Shown here: positions 40,401 through 48,010 of the stretch, piece after piece
Layout of the letters: every line of letters starts with the position of its first letter
Position numbering within the stretch: the stretch's first letter is position 1
NCBI GenBank assembly: GCA_965201045.1
Contig: OZ241746.1
Location: 2,108,001 to 2,172,000, forward strand
Length of the DNA: 64,000 nt
Reading direction: 5' to 3'
DNA from: JAPORK01 sp026710285
Lineage (GTDB): Bacteria > Pseudomonadota > Gammaproteobacteria > Pseudomonadales > Endozoicomonadaceae
Translations under genes and position numbers: made by a program
The notes under the pieces: model-generated
Databases searched by the model: none
The model's input: the letters and a program-made list of their open reading frames with translations, nothing else
What the model was told of the DNA's origin: nothing

Positions 40401-41811
40401 TTCTTGTAACGGTACTGAAAACCAACTACACGAATGTAACAGAACAATTTCAGAAAATCTTGATCGTTGTAACCAGCCTTACACAAATGCCGTTTTATTC
40501 TGTACAGATAGTTCTGCTGAACATCGCAATATTTCTGTTGAACCTTATCAATATTGCCAGAGAGCAACGCAGGCTACCGGAGAAGTGATTTTTTTTTCAG
40601 GCAGGTTTAATGCAGTTACAAAAAATTGTCAGCTAAATCACTGTTTGGCAGATCTGTGGGATGCTGATAGTGTGGAAGCAACAGATAGTTTTAAACAGCA
40701 ATGTAATACACAAACATTGCATACAACCAATCAAAGCGATTGGATAAGATTTCAGAATAAAATATGTAAATATCAGCAAGAAACATGCAGGAATTGTCAT
40801 CTTCCTGATGATCGCTTACTTGGAATTGTTTGTCGGTATGATTGTTCTGGTGATGCGCTGCTGGTTTCTCAGCAGGATTATCCTCATAACGCTGATGTGC
40901 GTAGCCGGGGATTAATTCAGGTACGCAGGCTATTGGAAAAAGACGATCTGAAGTTACTAAAGGCAAATAATGAAATGGTAATGCCAGATGATATGCCAGT
41001 TAGTATGGTGGCGACCAGAGAGCAATTAGTCAGTCTTTATTCTGGTCATGATAAAGGTGCAAGCCTGCAAGTGATGTCTGCATTTCTTTCGGGTGCAAAT
41101 CGTGTATATCATGCAAAAACATTTCCTATTGCCGGTCAACCTTTGCTATTAACCGAAGATACGGTGTTCGTAAAAAATGCAACTTCAACAGAGATTGATT
41201 TATATAAACTGCGGATGCCTGTAAGGAGAGATATGGCGCCTGCTCTTGATAGCGAACCCTATGATAGTATTTCTCTTCCTGAGCATGCAAACAATACGGT
41301 GACTGCTACGGTAAAAAATGACTGGCTCTATGTAGCCAGCTTGAATGATTGTAGCAATATAAGTTGTGTTGATGTAGTTCGCTACAAATTATCCACAAAA
41401 GAGTGGGATGTAAATTGGAACAGCAGTACAGTTATCCATGATGACCAAAGTAGCAATTACCGGATATTTGTTCATGATAACGAACAGGTAACACTTTTAC
41501 GCCCTGAACAAATAGTAATGGGATCAGATCTGATCACAGTATCGATTCCGGCTGCCGGAGGCTGCACCTCATTTTCTACAGATGAAATAGCTTTAGAATC
41601 CGGTTCAACTGATAAAAAAACTAATAAAGGAAATGTGCTGGGAATAGCAATAGCTGGCGCTGTGATAGGTGCTTGTGTTGGGGTAACGATATGTTGTGGT
41701 TCGTCACGTTGCTATCCTTGTAGTTGTTGCAAAAAGTCGAAAGAAGATAAACGAACCAATGATCATGCTTTAAGGTATGTGACCACTAACCCCGGAAATG
41801 TAAGTCCTTAA
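37495..41811 (+). CDS. Large membrane protein with three SRCR (scavenger-receptor cysteine-rich) domains
   Basis: 1438 residues. The N-terminus has a hydrophobic export segment (about 38-57, ending VKPVFADEE), then a domain I do not recognise (to about 335). A second signal-like stretch starts at M338 (AKTLIAGLYLYSLIPAGHA), followed by a repeat-like NSDPYGKFVLGENIDL and a beta-rich region. Three SRCR-like domains follow: about 640-745 (GRVEIFKQGQWKAVCADTF, AAHAACKIKGYKEA, CSGYENDLKLCEM), 755-865 (GRLEYFNQNGELNTICSIGF, VAATCKELGY, CSGEEASPFSCPY) and 905-1010 (ICRELGFSNGR, CNGTENQLHECN). Near the C-terminus is one membrane helix (VLGIAIAGAVIGACVGVTIC), then a Cys-rich, Lys-rich tail. The domain style is animal-like and rare in bacteria. 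Surface binding of host glycans or proteins is a reasonable inference. AAGGTG precedes the ATG. Confidence 0.85.
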   Translation: MKKEQRCYITKNNRFIKFIILLIKQVNYCCINKFSATIGYAIFASIVTFTVKPVFADEEAPPALARKQFNAYQYLELHADLPVDFMFFTYYKTTGLHKDFPCAIHPFFKLLEHEKKDSLLLRQPLRLSEPVGLNCSLSFEQGINYIDKQQMIPIANMPVYRWLLQQYSSYYYQDTLITITVEGMLADLERRKQQGDQRAELVLRFLKRPYEQGLSEESNTTKPLSWTDTLQVMFFGSKKSAESLLSAQLEKQLKSSVEEDESSRFKRVFSLYKMGYSYKKTYTFTSYTTDKKGRLITYSSDDILRNDAEVTKILQQNYPTDKTPSVTSDSYKNVFSKMAKTLIAGLYLYSLIPAGHATPPPRCESEGNCAVPLYASNFIRMLNSDPYGKFVLGENIDLNVLPESTMTCDKPFSGDFDTKNFTVSADGVHPLFKCTNFASIKGNFDLCPFTNVIPTQPVVADKVMEGNFFDIRNVGICDMHRPVTGTVSGGNNQLHFSGKATKSSVVNGTGLLATRVLGDRNTIIAKEAQLFDSPIVYEAGGNYNQYHQHNMTITKTIEGYLPDYKALTATEFTGNYMFIRQHAINSTFVVSGITKSAQDMQQNHNKDITIISSGGTTYLQPAEDSIRITNVSDNATSRATVVNEGRVEIFKQGQWKAVCADTFYQKAAHAACKIKGYKEAKNEGARLSMKNSLLAVNLDSPPVHINRRCSGYENDLKLCEMTATNTSSCPGNEEAFLSCLSEVPAYSLPGIRLTDPNSNNHERFDTTRNGRGRLEYFNQNGELNTICSIGFNRQAVAATCKELGYLTGHVVDTPVTPLPESVSIFAAEWSCSGEEASPFSCPYRSLTDHSCTHSNDVVIECSPMFGLNHTNNCKTTSGSYNAFNFHLTERERADMHRADISCSGLGRIETTYNMSDGFISYCRNNLHSVAPVICRELGFSNGRMLSHLTARPLAYNSDFGRQGGRGGSISCNGTENQLHECNRTISENLDRCNQPYTNAVLFCTDSSAEHRNISVEPYQYCQRATQATGEVIFFSGRFNAVTKNCQLNHCLADLWDADSVEATDSFKQQCNTQTLHTTNQSDWIRFQNKICKYQQETCRNCHLPDDRLLGIVCRYDCSGDALLVSQQDYPHNADVRSRGLIQVRRLLEKDDLKLLKANNEMVMPDDMPVSMVATREQLVSLYSGHDKGASLQVMSAFLSGANRVYHAKTFPIAGQPLLLTEDTVFVKNATSTEIDLYKLRMPVRRDMAPALDSEPYDSISLPEHANNTVTATVKNDWLYVASLNDCSNISCVDVVRYKLSTKEWDVNWNSSTVIHDDQSSNYRIFVHDNEQVTLLRPEQIVMGSDLITVSIPAAGGCTSFSTDEIALESGSTDKKTNKGNVLGIAIAGAVIGACVGVTICCGSSRCYPCSCCKKSKEDKRTNDHALRYVTTNPGNVSP

Positions 41812-41900
41812 AATTTAGATTTCATTGCCCAGTTTGATTTTTTGAGGAGAAAGAAAAATTATTGCCAGTTGGAAGAGCATTAATTTGAGCTTGTTTTAAG

Positions 41901-41977
41901 TGGTGGGTCCAGTAGGACTTGAACCTACGACCGATCGATTATGAGTCGATTGCTCTAACCAACTGAGCTATGGACCC
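41901..41977 (-). tRNA. tRNA with CAU anticodon, probably tRNA-Ile2
   Basis: A full 77-nt cloverleaf with encoded CCA. Acceptor GGGTCCA/TGGACCC is perfect, the D-arm is GCTC/GAGC, the anticodon stem ATCGA/TCGAT encloses CTCATAA, and the T-arm GTAGG/CCTAC encloses TTCAAGT. A CAU anticodon can be initiator Met, elongator Met or Ile2. The perfect first base pair rules out the initiator, and GACTCATAATC with GGTCG and GGTTCAAGTCC resembles Ile2 of other gammaproteobacteria, whose C34 is modified by TilS. Elongator Met remains possible. Confidence 0.9.
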
Positions 41978-42641
41978 CACAGAGCGTGCTTTAGTTACCA
42001 TTTGTTAAATCGGTTTAACGCCTTGGGTGTGAATATTAAACATAATTTTACAGGATATGTCTATAAAAAAGTGAAAATATTTTGTGTTTTTTTGAAGCTT
42101 TAGTGTATAGCCGTGTTATATATAAACCGGATATAGGTGGGGGTTATTTTATAAAATCTTTAATTATCAATTATTTAATCCTAAACAGAAAGCAAAATAT
42201 GGTGTATCCAGTCTTGTAAAAGCTATCAATCCCTGTTCAGATCTGGTGTTTCACTGTTTGGTATAGCTGTGATAACAGTAATGATAAATGTTTTTTCCGG
42301 GAGAATTGAATCGGTACAGAGTGCTTTTTTTATCTTTTGGGATTATGTCGGGAAAAGATCAAGTGATTCTATTTGTTATTTCTCAAAATAAATTAACCGT
42401 ATTTTAAATAAGGGTATTGACACAGATTTATTGTTTCTGTACACTAAATACAGCTGTTTTAATGAGAAAAAATAAAGCAGTCTGTTCTAAAAATAATCAC
42501 CAAATAAAAATATTAGCGTTACTCTGTATAAATATCATAATCAGCAAACTGTTATTATCAATAGAATTAATAACTTAAAAACAATTTAAATATGAATACT
42601 TAATAAAATTAAATTATTTTATAGACTGAGAGGTAAACGAT
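41978..42641. other. Intergenic region with the start of cassette 1
   Basis: To about 42280 I see nothing. From about 42285 the sequence aligns with the upstream regions of the genes at 44505 and 46468 (ATGTTTTTTCC, ATTGAATCG, CTTTTGGGAT), which marks the left edge of the repeated cassette. Confidence 0.6.
42417..42445 (+). promoter_or_regulatory. Sigma-70-type promoter of cassette gene 1
   Basis: TTGACA (42417-42422), 17-bp spacer, TACACT (42440-42445). The same arrangement recurs before cassette genes 2 and 3, each followed by a leader of about 190 nt. Confidence 0.65.
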
Positions 42642-43139
42642 ATGCCAAATATTTCAAAGGTCACACAAACTATTAAGGGCTTGATTCATAAAATAAAAGG
42701 AAGATCCACGAAAGAGCCGGTAGACGTGAAAACAGCAGCTTCTGTTGCAAACGGTTCAAAAGAAAAGTTCGAAGCTGAAAATAAAAATTTTTTTAAAAAG
42801 TTATCGGTGTACTTATCGGTGTACGTAACCGGTGGCTTCAGAAAAATCAAGCTTAAAGTATCAGGTATGTTCGCTGGTGAGAGCGTAGCAAGTTCGGGAG
42901 CAGAACAATTATCGAGTCAGTCAACTCAGTCAGTTAAAGAAAGAGGTCGCAAACTAGATCAGCTGAGCAATAATACTAAAGAATTAGCATGCAATGCAGA
43001 ATGCTTTGCTGAAAATACAAAAAAGATTGCTGATAAAATGCAAGCGAAGTACGAAAACAGCTTGTTAGGTCGTGTTGATCTAATGATGGATACAGTGAAA
43101 GATGGCTTAACCAGATGTTTTCGAACAAAAAAAAGCTAA
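42642..43139 (+). CDS. Cassette protein 1, small Lys-rich protein of unknown function
   Basis: 165 residues, basic, without a Sec signal. It has an amphipathic N-terminus (SKVTQTIKGLIHKIKGR), then ENKNFFKKLSVYLSVY and IKLKVSGMFAGES. This block recurs in the other two cassette proteins as SKNFFKKVLESFVNLLKTF/LKVSNVFTGK and SKNIFKSFKRLWKSFVNLLK/VSNIFAGKS. The rest is a helical, coiled-coil-prone stretch (LDQLSNNTKELACNAECFAE). No known domain. A strong ribosome site (GAGGTAAACGAT then ATG) is shared by all three. An effector-like role is possible; there is no direct evidence. Confidence 0.75.
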   Translation: MPNISKVTQTIKGLIHKIKGRSTKEPVDVKTAASVANGSKEKFEAENKNFFKKLSVYLSVYVTGGFRKIKLKVSGMFAGESVASSGAEQLSSQSTQSVKERGRKLDQLSNNTKELACNAECFAENTKKIADKMQAKYENSLLGRVDLMMDTVKDGLTRCFRTKKS

Positions 43140-43276
43140 AATTAAAGAAAGCGATGTGTTTTGAACTTATTGTTGGAAAAAGCAATTCAGTAAAAAACGC
43201 ATCATTTTTTCAGGCTCGGGTACAGATTAGTTTTCCTGATCACCCGCAATAAACTGAATATTATTTTTTTTAGTGG

Positions 43277-43303
43277 CAATGTCTTCAGGGACATTGCTTT
43301 TTT
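43277..43303. terminator. Rho-independent terminator of cassette 1
   Basis: GCAATGTC, loop TTCAGG, GACATTGC then TTTTTT. Equivalent hairpins follow the other two cassette genes. As the opposite strand has A-rich sequence on the other side, it may work in both directions. Confidence 0.75.
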
Positions 43304-43368
43304 ATGTCTGACCAAGGTTTGTTGATGTTTTGTCATATTGCTCAGCTTTCACCAGGACAGATTTCCGA

Positions 43369-44163
43369 TGCTTTGACAATGGTTACAGCACTTTTATTTT
43401 CTTCAATATAGTATTGTAATATCTGATCCAGCACATCATAGGGTGGCAGGCTATCCTGATCTCGTTGATCTGGTGCCAGCTCTGCCGAAGGTGCGCGTGT
43501 CAATACTCGCTTCGGAATCACCGGGGATTGCTGATTACGGCATCTGGCTAATTGCCAGACTAATGTTTTTGGAATATCTTTTAATACACAAAAACCGCCC
43601 GCCATACCCTGTCTCTTGGTCACATTTTTTAAGTTTTTATTTTTATTCACAGTTTTATTTTCTGCTGAATATATCGACCTTTACTGAACGCACCGTGGGC
43701 TGAGCCTGTCGAAGCCCGGCTGCTTTTGACCTCTGGGCTTTGACAGGCTCAGTCCACGGGTTTATGCCAAAAAGACTGGTATATTCAGTAGCAGGCAACC
43801 TGCCAGAATAAAAATCAGAGCTTAAAAATGTGACTAAGAGACAGTGCCATATCGCCGTAGAGTGTGGAATACCCTACCGACGTTTCACTTTTATTGCCTG
43901 TTATGACAACCAGATAATTTTTTTATTTGAAATTGCCATTAACAGTATTCCTCGGCAGCGTGACTGTAAATTTTCTTTCATCGTGTCAGCGCTATAACCT
44001 GAAAATTCTGTAGATAGCAACTTCATGACTGCTTTTACGTTTTCTTTTCCCGGCGCATCAACAGCAATGGTGAGAACTAGGGCTGAGTCTATGCCTCCTG
44101 ATAACTCAAGGACCACACCTTTAAAGGCGTTTTTCATCAAATACAGAATGGTTATGTAAATGT
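43369..44163 (-). pseudogene. nadE remnant 1, deleted three times and interrupted by a MITE
   Basis: Aligns with intact nadE (48011-49639) in pieces. The 3' 229 bp corresponding to 47932-48160 are lost between TGCTTTG direct repeats. An internal stretch (about 48575-48690) is lost at a shared TCAT, and a third (about 48795-49265) at a shared CGTTTTT-ATCA. A MITE (43609-43844) sits in the surviving synthetase part. A 79-codon frame (43901-44140) still reads VVLELSGGIDSALVLTIAVD fused across the second deletion to KLLSTEFSGYSADT, so the ATP-binding loop survives but no enzyme can be made. Confidence 0.85.
43609..43844. mobile_element. MITE copy 3, inside nadE remnant 1
   Basis: Ends CTGTCTCTTGGTCACATTT and, on the opposite strand, CTGTCTCTTAGTCACATTT, with an internal hairpin built on GGGCTGAGCCTGTCGAAGCC. 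Flanks CGCCATACC and TGCCATATC each differ by one base from CGCCATATC, the uninterrupted sequence in the intact nadE copy at about 48391. This gives an empty-site proof of a 9-bp target duplication. Confidence 0.88.
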
Positions 44164-44286
44164 TTTTTCCAGAGGAATTGAATCGACACAGAGTATGTTT
44201 TTAATCTTTTGGGATCATGTTGGGCAAAGATCGGGTGGTTCGATTTGTTATTTTTCAAAATAAATTAACTGAATTTTAAATAAGTG

Positions 44287-44315
44287 TTGACATGGAGTCA
44301 TTATTTCTTTAATCT
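44287..44315 (+). promoter_or_regulatory. Sigma-70-type promoter of cassette gene 2
   Basis: TTGACA, 17-bp spacer, TAATCT (44310-44315), aligned with the promoters of cassettes 1 and 3. Confidence 0.65.
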
Positions 44316-44504
44316 GTAATTAGCTGTTTAAATGAGAAAATATAAAGCAATCCATTCTAAAAATAATTACAATATAAAAACATCAGAATAAGACCATGAT
44401 CAGCATGCTGTTATTTCAACAGAATTAATAGCTTAAAAACATTCAAATATGAATGCTTCATAAAATAAAATTAAATATACTTTATAGATTAAGAGGTAAA
44501 CGAT

Positions 44505-44999
44505 ATGTTATGTTTAAATTTTTCACCTACATCAGGTTTTTGTGGTTTTTTCTCTAAGCCAAAAAAAGAATTCACTGAAGAAAAAATGAAATTACAAGCG
44601 ATATCTTCTACTGCAAGCGAGGCAAAAGAAAGCACAAAAGCTCAAAGCAAAAATTTTTTTAAAAAGGTATTGGAGTCCTTTGTCAACTTATTAAAAACCT
44701 TTGTGCTCAAGGTGTCAAATGTGTTCACTGGTAAGAAAGAAGTAAGTCCGAAAACAGAACCACAGGAGCAGCAAGGTGAAGGAAAGGACAAAAGATTTGA
44801 CATGAACAAGACTGTCTCTGATCTCAGAGCAAAGGTTTCTGAAGGTGAAGAGGTTGATAGCAGCCAAGCTAGTTTGCCGCAAGTAGCACAGAATCAGCCA
44901 GCTGTAGAAAACATGAGTGACGCACAAGATGAAGTGAACGATGGTGTTAGTACAAAATCAGTACCACAACCAAAACCATTTCTTGAAACTACGGTATGA
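44505..44999 (+). CDS. Cassette protein 2, small protein of unknown function
   Basis: 164 residues. The N-terminal third matches cassette proteins 1 and 3 in the core block (SKNFFKKVLESFVNLLKTF, LKVSNVFTGK), while the extreme N-terminus is its own (LCLNFSPTSGFCGFFSKPKK). The C-terminal half is acidic, Gln/Glu/Ser-rich and low complexity, and shares pieces with protein 3: SQASLPQVAQNQPAVE against SQISLPQAGSQNQPVE, and VENMSDAQDEVNDGV against VENISGAQQGGVNDNA. No signal peptide, membrane segment or known domain. Same ribosome site (GAGGTAAACGAT) as its paralogs. Rapid tail divergence on a shared head suggests a fast-evolving, possibly secreted protein. Confidence 0.75.
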   Translation: MLCLNFSPTSGFCGFFSKPKKEFTEEKMKLQAISSTASEAKESTKAQSKNFFKKVLESFVNLLKTFVLKVSNVFTGKKEVSPKTEPQEQQGEGKDKRFDMNKTVSDLRAKVSEGEEVDSSQASLPQVAQNQPAVENMSDAQDEVNDGVSTKSVPQPKPFLETTV

Positions 45000-45236
45000 C
45001 TATTTAGGAAATATGGTTATAAATGAACAAGCACCAGAATAGTTGTGCTTATAAATTGCTTTAATAGCATCACCAGTTGGTTTCGACCAAAAAAAGCCAA
45101 AATTAAAGAAAGGCGATGTGCTTTGAACTTATTGTTGGAAAAAACAATTCAGTAAAAAACGCATCATTTTTTCAGGCTCGGGTATGGATTAGTTTTCCTG
45201 ATCACCCGCAATAAACTGAATATTATTTTTTTTAGT

Positions 45237-45266
45237 AGCAATGCCTTCAAAGACATTGCTTTTTTT
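45237..45266. terminator. Rho-independent terminator of cassette 2
   Basis: GCAATG-CC, loop TTCAAA, GA-CATTGC then seven T. Same position relative to the gene as in cassette 1. Confidence 0.65.
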
Positions 45267-45331
45267 ATGCCTGACCAAAGTCTGTTGATGTTTTGGCATA
45301 TTGCTCAGCTTTCACCAGGACAGGTTTCCGA

Positions 45332-46126
45332 TGCTTTTATAATGGTTTCAGCACTTTTATTTTCTTCAATATAGTATTGTAATATCTGATCCAGCACCTC
45401 ATAGGGCGGCAGACTATCCTGATCTTGTTGGTCTGGTGCCAGCTCTGCCGAAGATGCACGTGTCAATACTCGCTTCGGAATCACCGGGGATTGCTGATTA
45501 CGCCATCTGGCTAATTGCCAGACTAATGTTTTTCGAATATCTTTTAATACACAAAAACCACCCGCCATACCCTGTCTCTTAGTCATATTTTTTAAGTTTT
45601 TATTTTTATTCACAGTTTTATTTTCTACTGAATATATCGACCTTTACTGAACGCACCGTGGGCTGAGCCTGTCGAAGCCCGGCTGCTTTTGACCTCTGGG
45701 CTTCGACAGGCTCAGCCCACGGGTTTATGCCAAAAAGACTGGTATATTCAGTAGCAGGCAACCTGCCAGAATAAAAATCAGAGCTTAAAAAATGTGACTA
45801 AGAGACAGTGCCATATCGCCGTAGAGTGTGGAATACCCTACCGACGTTTCACTTTTATTTCCTGTTATGACAACCAGATAATTTTTTTATTTGAAATTGC
45901 CATTAACAGTATTCCCTGGCAGCGTGACTGTAAATTTTCTTCCATCGTGTCAGCGCTATAACCTGAAAATTCTGTAGATAGCAATTTCATGACCGCTTTT
46001 ACGTTTTCTTTTCCCGGCGCATCAACAGCAATGGTGAGAACCAGGGCTGAGTCTATGCCTCCTGATAACTCAAGGACCACACCTTCAAAGGCGTTTTTCA
46101 TCAAATACAGAATGGTTAGGTAAATG
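45332..46126 (-). pseudogene. nadE remnant 2, same deletions and MITE as remnant 1
   Basis: Carries the same three deletions and the same MITE at the same site as remnant 1, including the same two mutated bases in the target duplication. The remnant was therefore already decayed when the cassette was duplicated. A 79-codon frame (45865-46104) with LSGGIDSALVL survives here too. The copies differ at scattered positions only. Confidence 0.85.
45572..45808. mobile_element. MITE copy 4, inside nadE remnant 2
   Basis: Duplicate of copy 3. The hairpin arms (GGGCTGAGCCTGTCGAAGCC and GGCTTCGACAGGCTCAGCCC) pair perfectly here, whereas copy 3 has two changes in its right arm. Flanks CGCCATACC (45563-45571) and TGCCATATC (45809-45817). 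It spread with the cassette, not by an independent insertion. Confidence 0.88.
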
Positions 46127-46250
46127 TTTTTTCCAGAGGAATTGAATCGACACAGAGTATGTTTTTAATCTTTTGGGATCATGTTGAGCAAAGATCGGAT
46201 GATTCGATTTGTTATTTTTCAAAATAAATTAACTAAATTTTAAATAAGTG

Positions 46251-46279
46251 TTGACATGGAGTTATTATTTCTTTAATTT
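46251..46279 (+). promoter_or_regulatory. Sigma-70-type promoter of cassette gene 3
   Basis: TTGACA, 17-bp spacer, TAATTT (46274-46279). Confidence 0.6.
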
Positions 46280-46467
46280 CGTATTAGCTGTTTGAATGAG
46301 CAAAGATAAAGCAATCTATTCTAAAAATAATTACAATATAAAAACATCAGAACAAGACCATGATCAGCATGCTGTTATTTCAATAGAATTAATAGCTTAA
46401 AAACATTCAAATATGAATACTTAATAAAATAACATTAAATTACTTTATAGATTAAGAGGCAAACGAT

Positions 46468-47607
46468 ATGCCAGGTTCAAATTTTCCAATTATATCAAAA
46501 TTTCCTAGTTTTTGTACTCAATCAAAAAAAGTATCCACTGTAAATGGGGTAAACGTGGAAATAGCATCTTCTGCTGCACAACATGCAAAAGAAAAGAGCA
46601 AAGTTGGGAGTAAAAATATTTTTAAAAGTTTTAAAAGGTTATGGAAGTCCTTTGTCAACTTATTAAAAAACATCGGGCTTAGGGTGTCAAAAGAGGTGTC
46701 AAATATATTCGCTGGTAAGAGCAAAACAAATCAGGCAGCGGAAGTGGCACCACTGAATAAGCCTGCTGAAGGAGGGGGCAAAAAAGATAACACAAGCAAT
46801 ACTATCTCTGATTCCAGTGCAAAGAAGTTTGTAGAAAACATAAGTGGCGCACAACAAGGTGGAGTGAACGATAATGCTGGTAAGACAGCGGAAATATCAC
46901 TGGGTAAGCCTGTTAAAAAAGAGGGCAGAAAAGATAACGCAAGCAATATTGTCTCTAATCACCCCAGTACAGAGAATGTTTCTGAAGATGAAAAGGATGA
47001 TAAAAACCCAGCAGCTAATTTGTCGCAAGCAAAAGCACAGGAAAAGCCAGCTGCAGAAAAAAGAGATGACGTACAAGGTGAAGAGAGCGGTGATGTTAAA
47101 AGTCAGGCAGCGAAAGATGTATCACTGAATGAGCCTGCTAAAAAAGAGGGTGAAAAAGCTGACACAAGCAATATTGTCTCTAATCACCCCAGTGCAGAGA
47201 AGGTTTCTGGAGATGGAATGGTTGATGGCAGCCAAATTAGTTTGCCGCAAGCAGGATCACAGAATCAGCCAGTTGAAGGAAAAAATGCAGATGAGATGCA
47301 AAATGCAGTGGGCGATGAAGCGACTGATGATGTTAAAAATCAGTCAGCGGAAGTGACATCACTGAATGAGCCTGCTGAAAAAAAAAAGGGGGCAGGGAAA
47401 GCTAACACAGGCGATACCATCTCTAAACCCGATGCAGAGAAAGTTTCTGAAGGTGAAAAGGATGATAAAAACCAAAGTGATTTATCTCAAGCAAAAGAAC
47501 AGAAAAAGTCAAGTGTAAAAAACATGAGTGACATAATAAAGCAAGTAGTGTTGTTAATGTACGATCAGTCCCAACAAATAGAATCTCTTGAAACTGAGAT
47601 ATTGTAG
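46468..47607 (+). CDS. Cassette protein 3, repeat-built protein of unknown function
   Basis: 379 residues. It opens with the shared head block (SKNIFKSFKRLWKSFVNLLK, VSNIFAGKS). The rest consists of about four degenerate repeats of 65-80 residues, each with a leading AEV-SLNEPAEK type motif, a middle DTSNIVSNHPSAEKVS and a closing NQPVE/KPAAE plus acidic stretch. It closes with DIIKQVVLLMYDQSQQIESL, a possible coiled coil. Very hydrophilic, with no signal or known domain. It is more than twice as long as its paralogs through internal duplication. Same ribosome site (AGAGGCAAACGAT). Head conserved, body amplified: this looks like a secreted or disordered effector, but that is inference. Confidence 0.75.
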   Translation: MPGSNFPIISKFPSFCTQSKKVSTVNGVNVEIASSAAQHAKEKSKVGSKNIFKSFKRLWKSFVNLLKNIGLRVSKEVSNIFAGKSKTNQAAEVAPLNKPAEGGGKKDNTSNTISDSSAKKFVENISGAQQGGVNDNAGKTAEISLGKPVKKEGRKDNASNIVSNHPSTENVSEDEKDDKNPAANLSQAKAQEKPAAEKRDDVQGEESGDVKSQAAKDVSLNEPAKKEGEKADTSNIVSNHPSAEKVSGDGMVDGSQISLPQAGSQNQPVEGKNADEMQNAVGDEATDDVKNQSAEVTSLNEPAEKKKGAGKANTGDTISKPDAEKVSEGEKDDKNQSDLSQAKEQKKSSVKNMSDIIKQVVLLMYDQSQQIESLETEIL

Positions 47608-47837
47608 GAAATATGGTTATAAATGAACAAGCATCAGAATAGTTGTGCTTATAAATTGCTTTAATAGCGTCACCAGTTGGTTTCGACCAAAAAAAAGCCA
47701 AAATTAAAGAAAGCGATGTGTTTTGAACTTATTGTTGGAAAAAATAATTCAGTAAAAAACGCAGCATTTTTTCAGGCTCGGGTACGGATTAGTTTTCCTG
47801 ATCACCCGCAATAAACTGAATATTATTTTTTTTTGTG

Positions 47838-47867
47838 GCAAAGTCTTCAAAGACATTGCTTTTTTTA
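47838..47867. terminator. Terminator between cassette gene 3 and nadE
   Basis: GGCAAAGTC, loop TTCAAA, GACATTGC with one mismatch, then TTTTTTT. It lies between convergent genes and matches the terminators of the other cassettes. Confidence 0.55.
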
Positions 47868-48010
47868 TGCCTGGTCAGAGTCTGTTGATGTTTTGGCGTA
47901 TTGCTCAGCTTTCGCCAGGACAAATTTCGTGTGCTTTGTATATCTTTTCTTAATCAAATTAGCCGGTTGATTTAGCAGAGATCCTGAACAGGTAGAAACG
48001 TCTATTTTAA

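Noticed and set aside
41901..41977. tRNA gene as an integration site for the neighbouring accessory DNA
   Set aside because: No integrase gene and no repeat of the tRNA 3' end was found on either side.
43901..44140. 79-codon frame with SGGIDSAL as a real small protein (also 45865-46104)
   Set aside because: It is the surviving ATP-loop piece of decayed nadE, fused across a deletion; the glutaminase half and the rest of the synthetase are missing.
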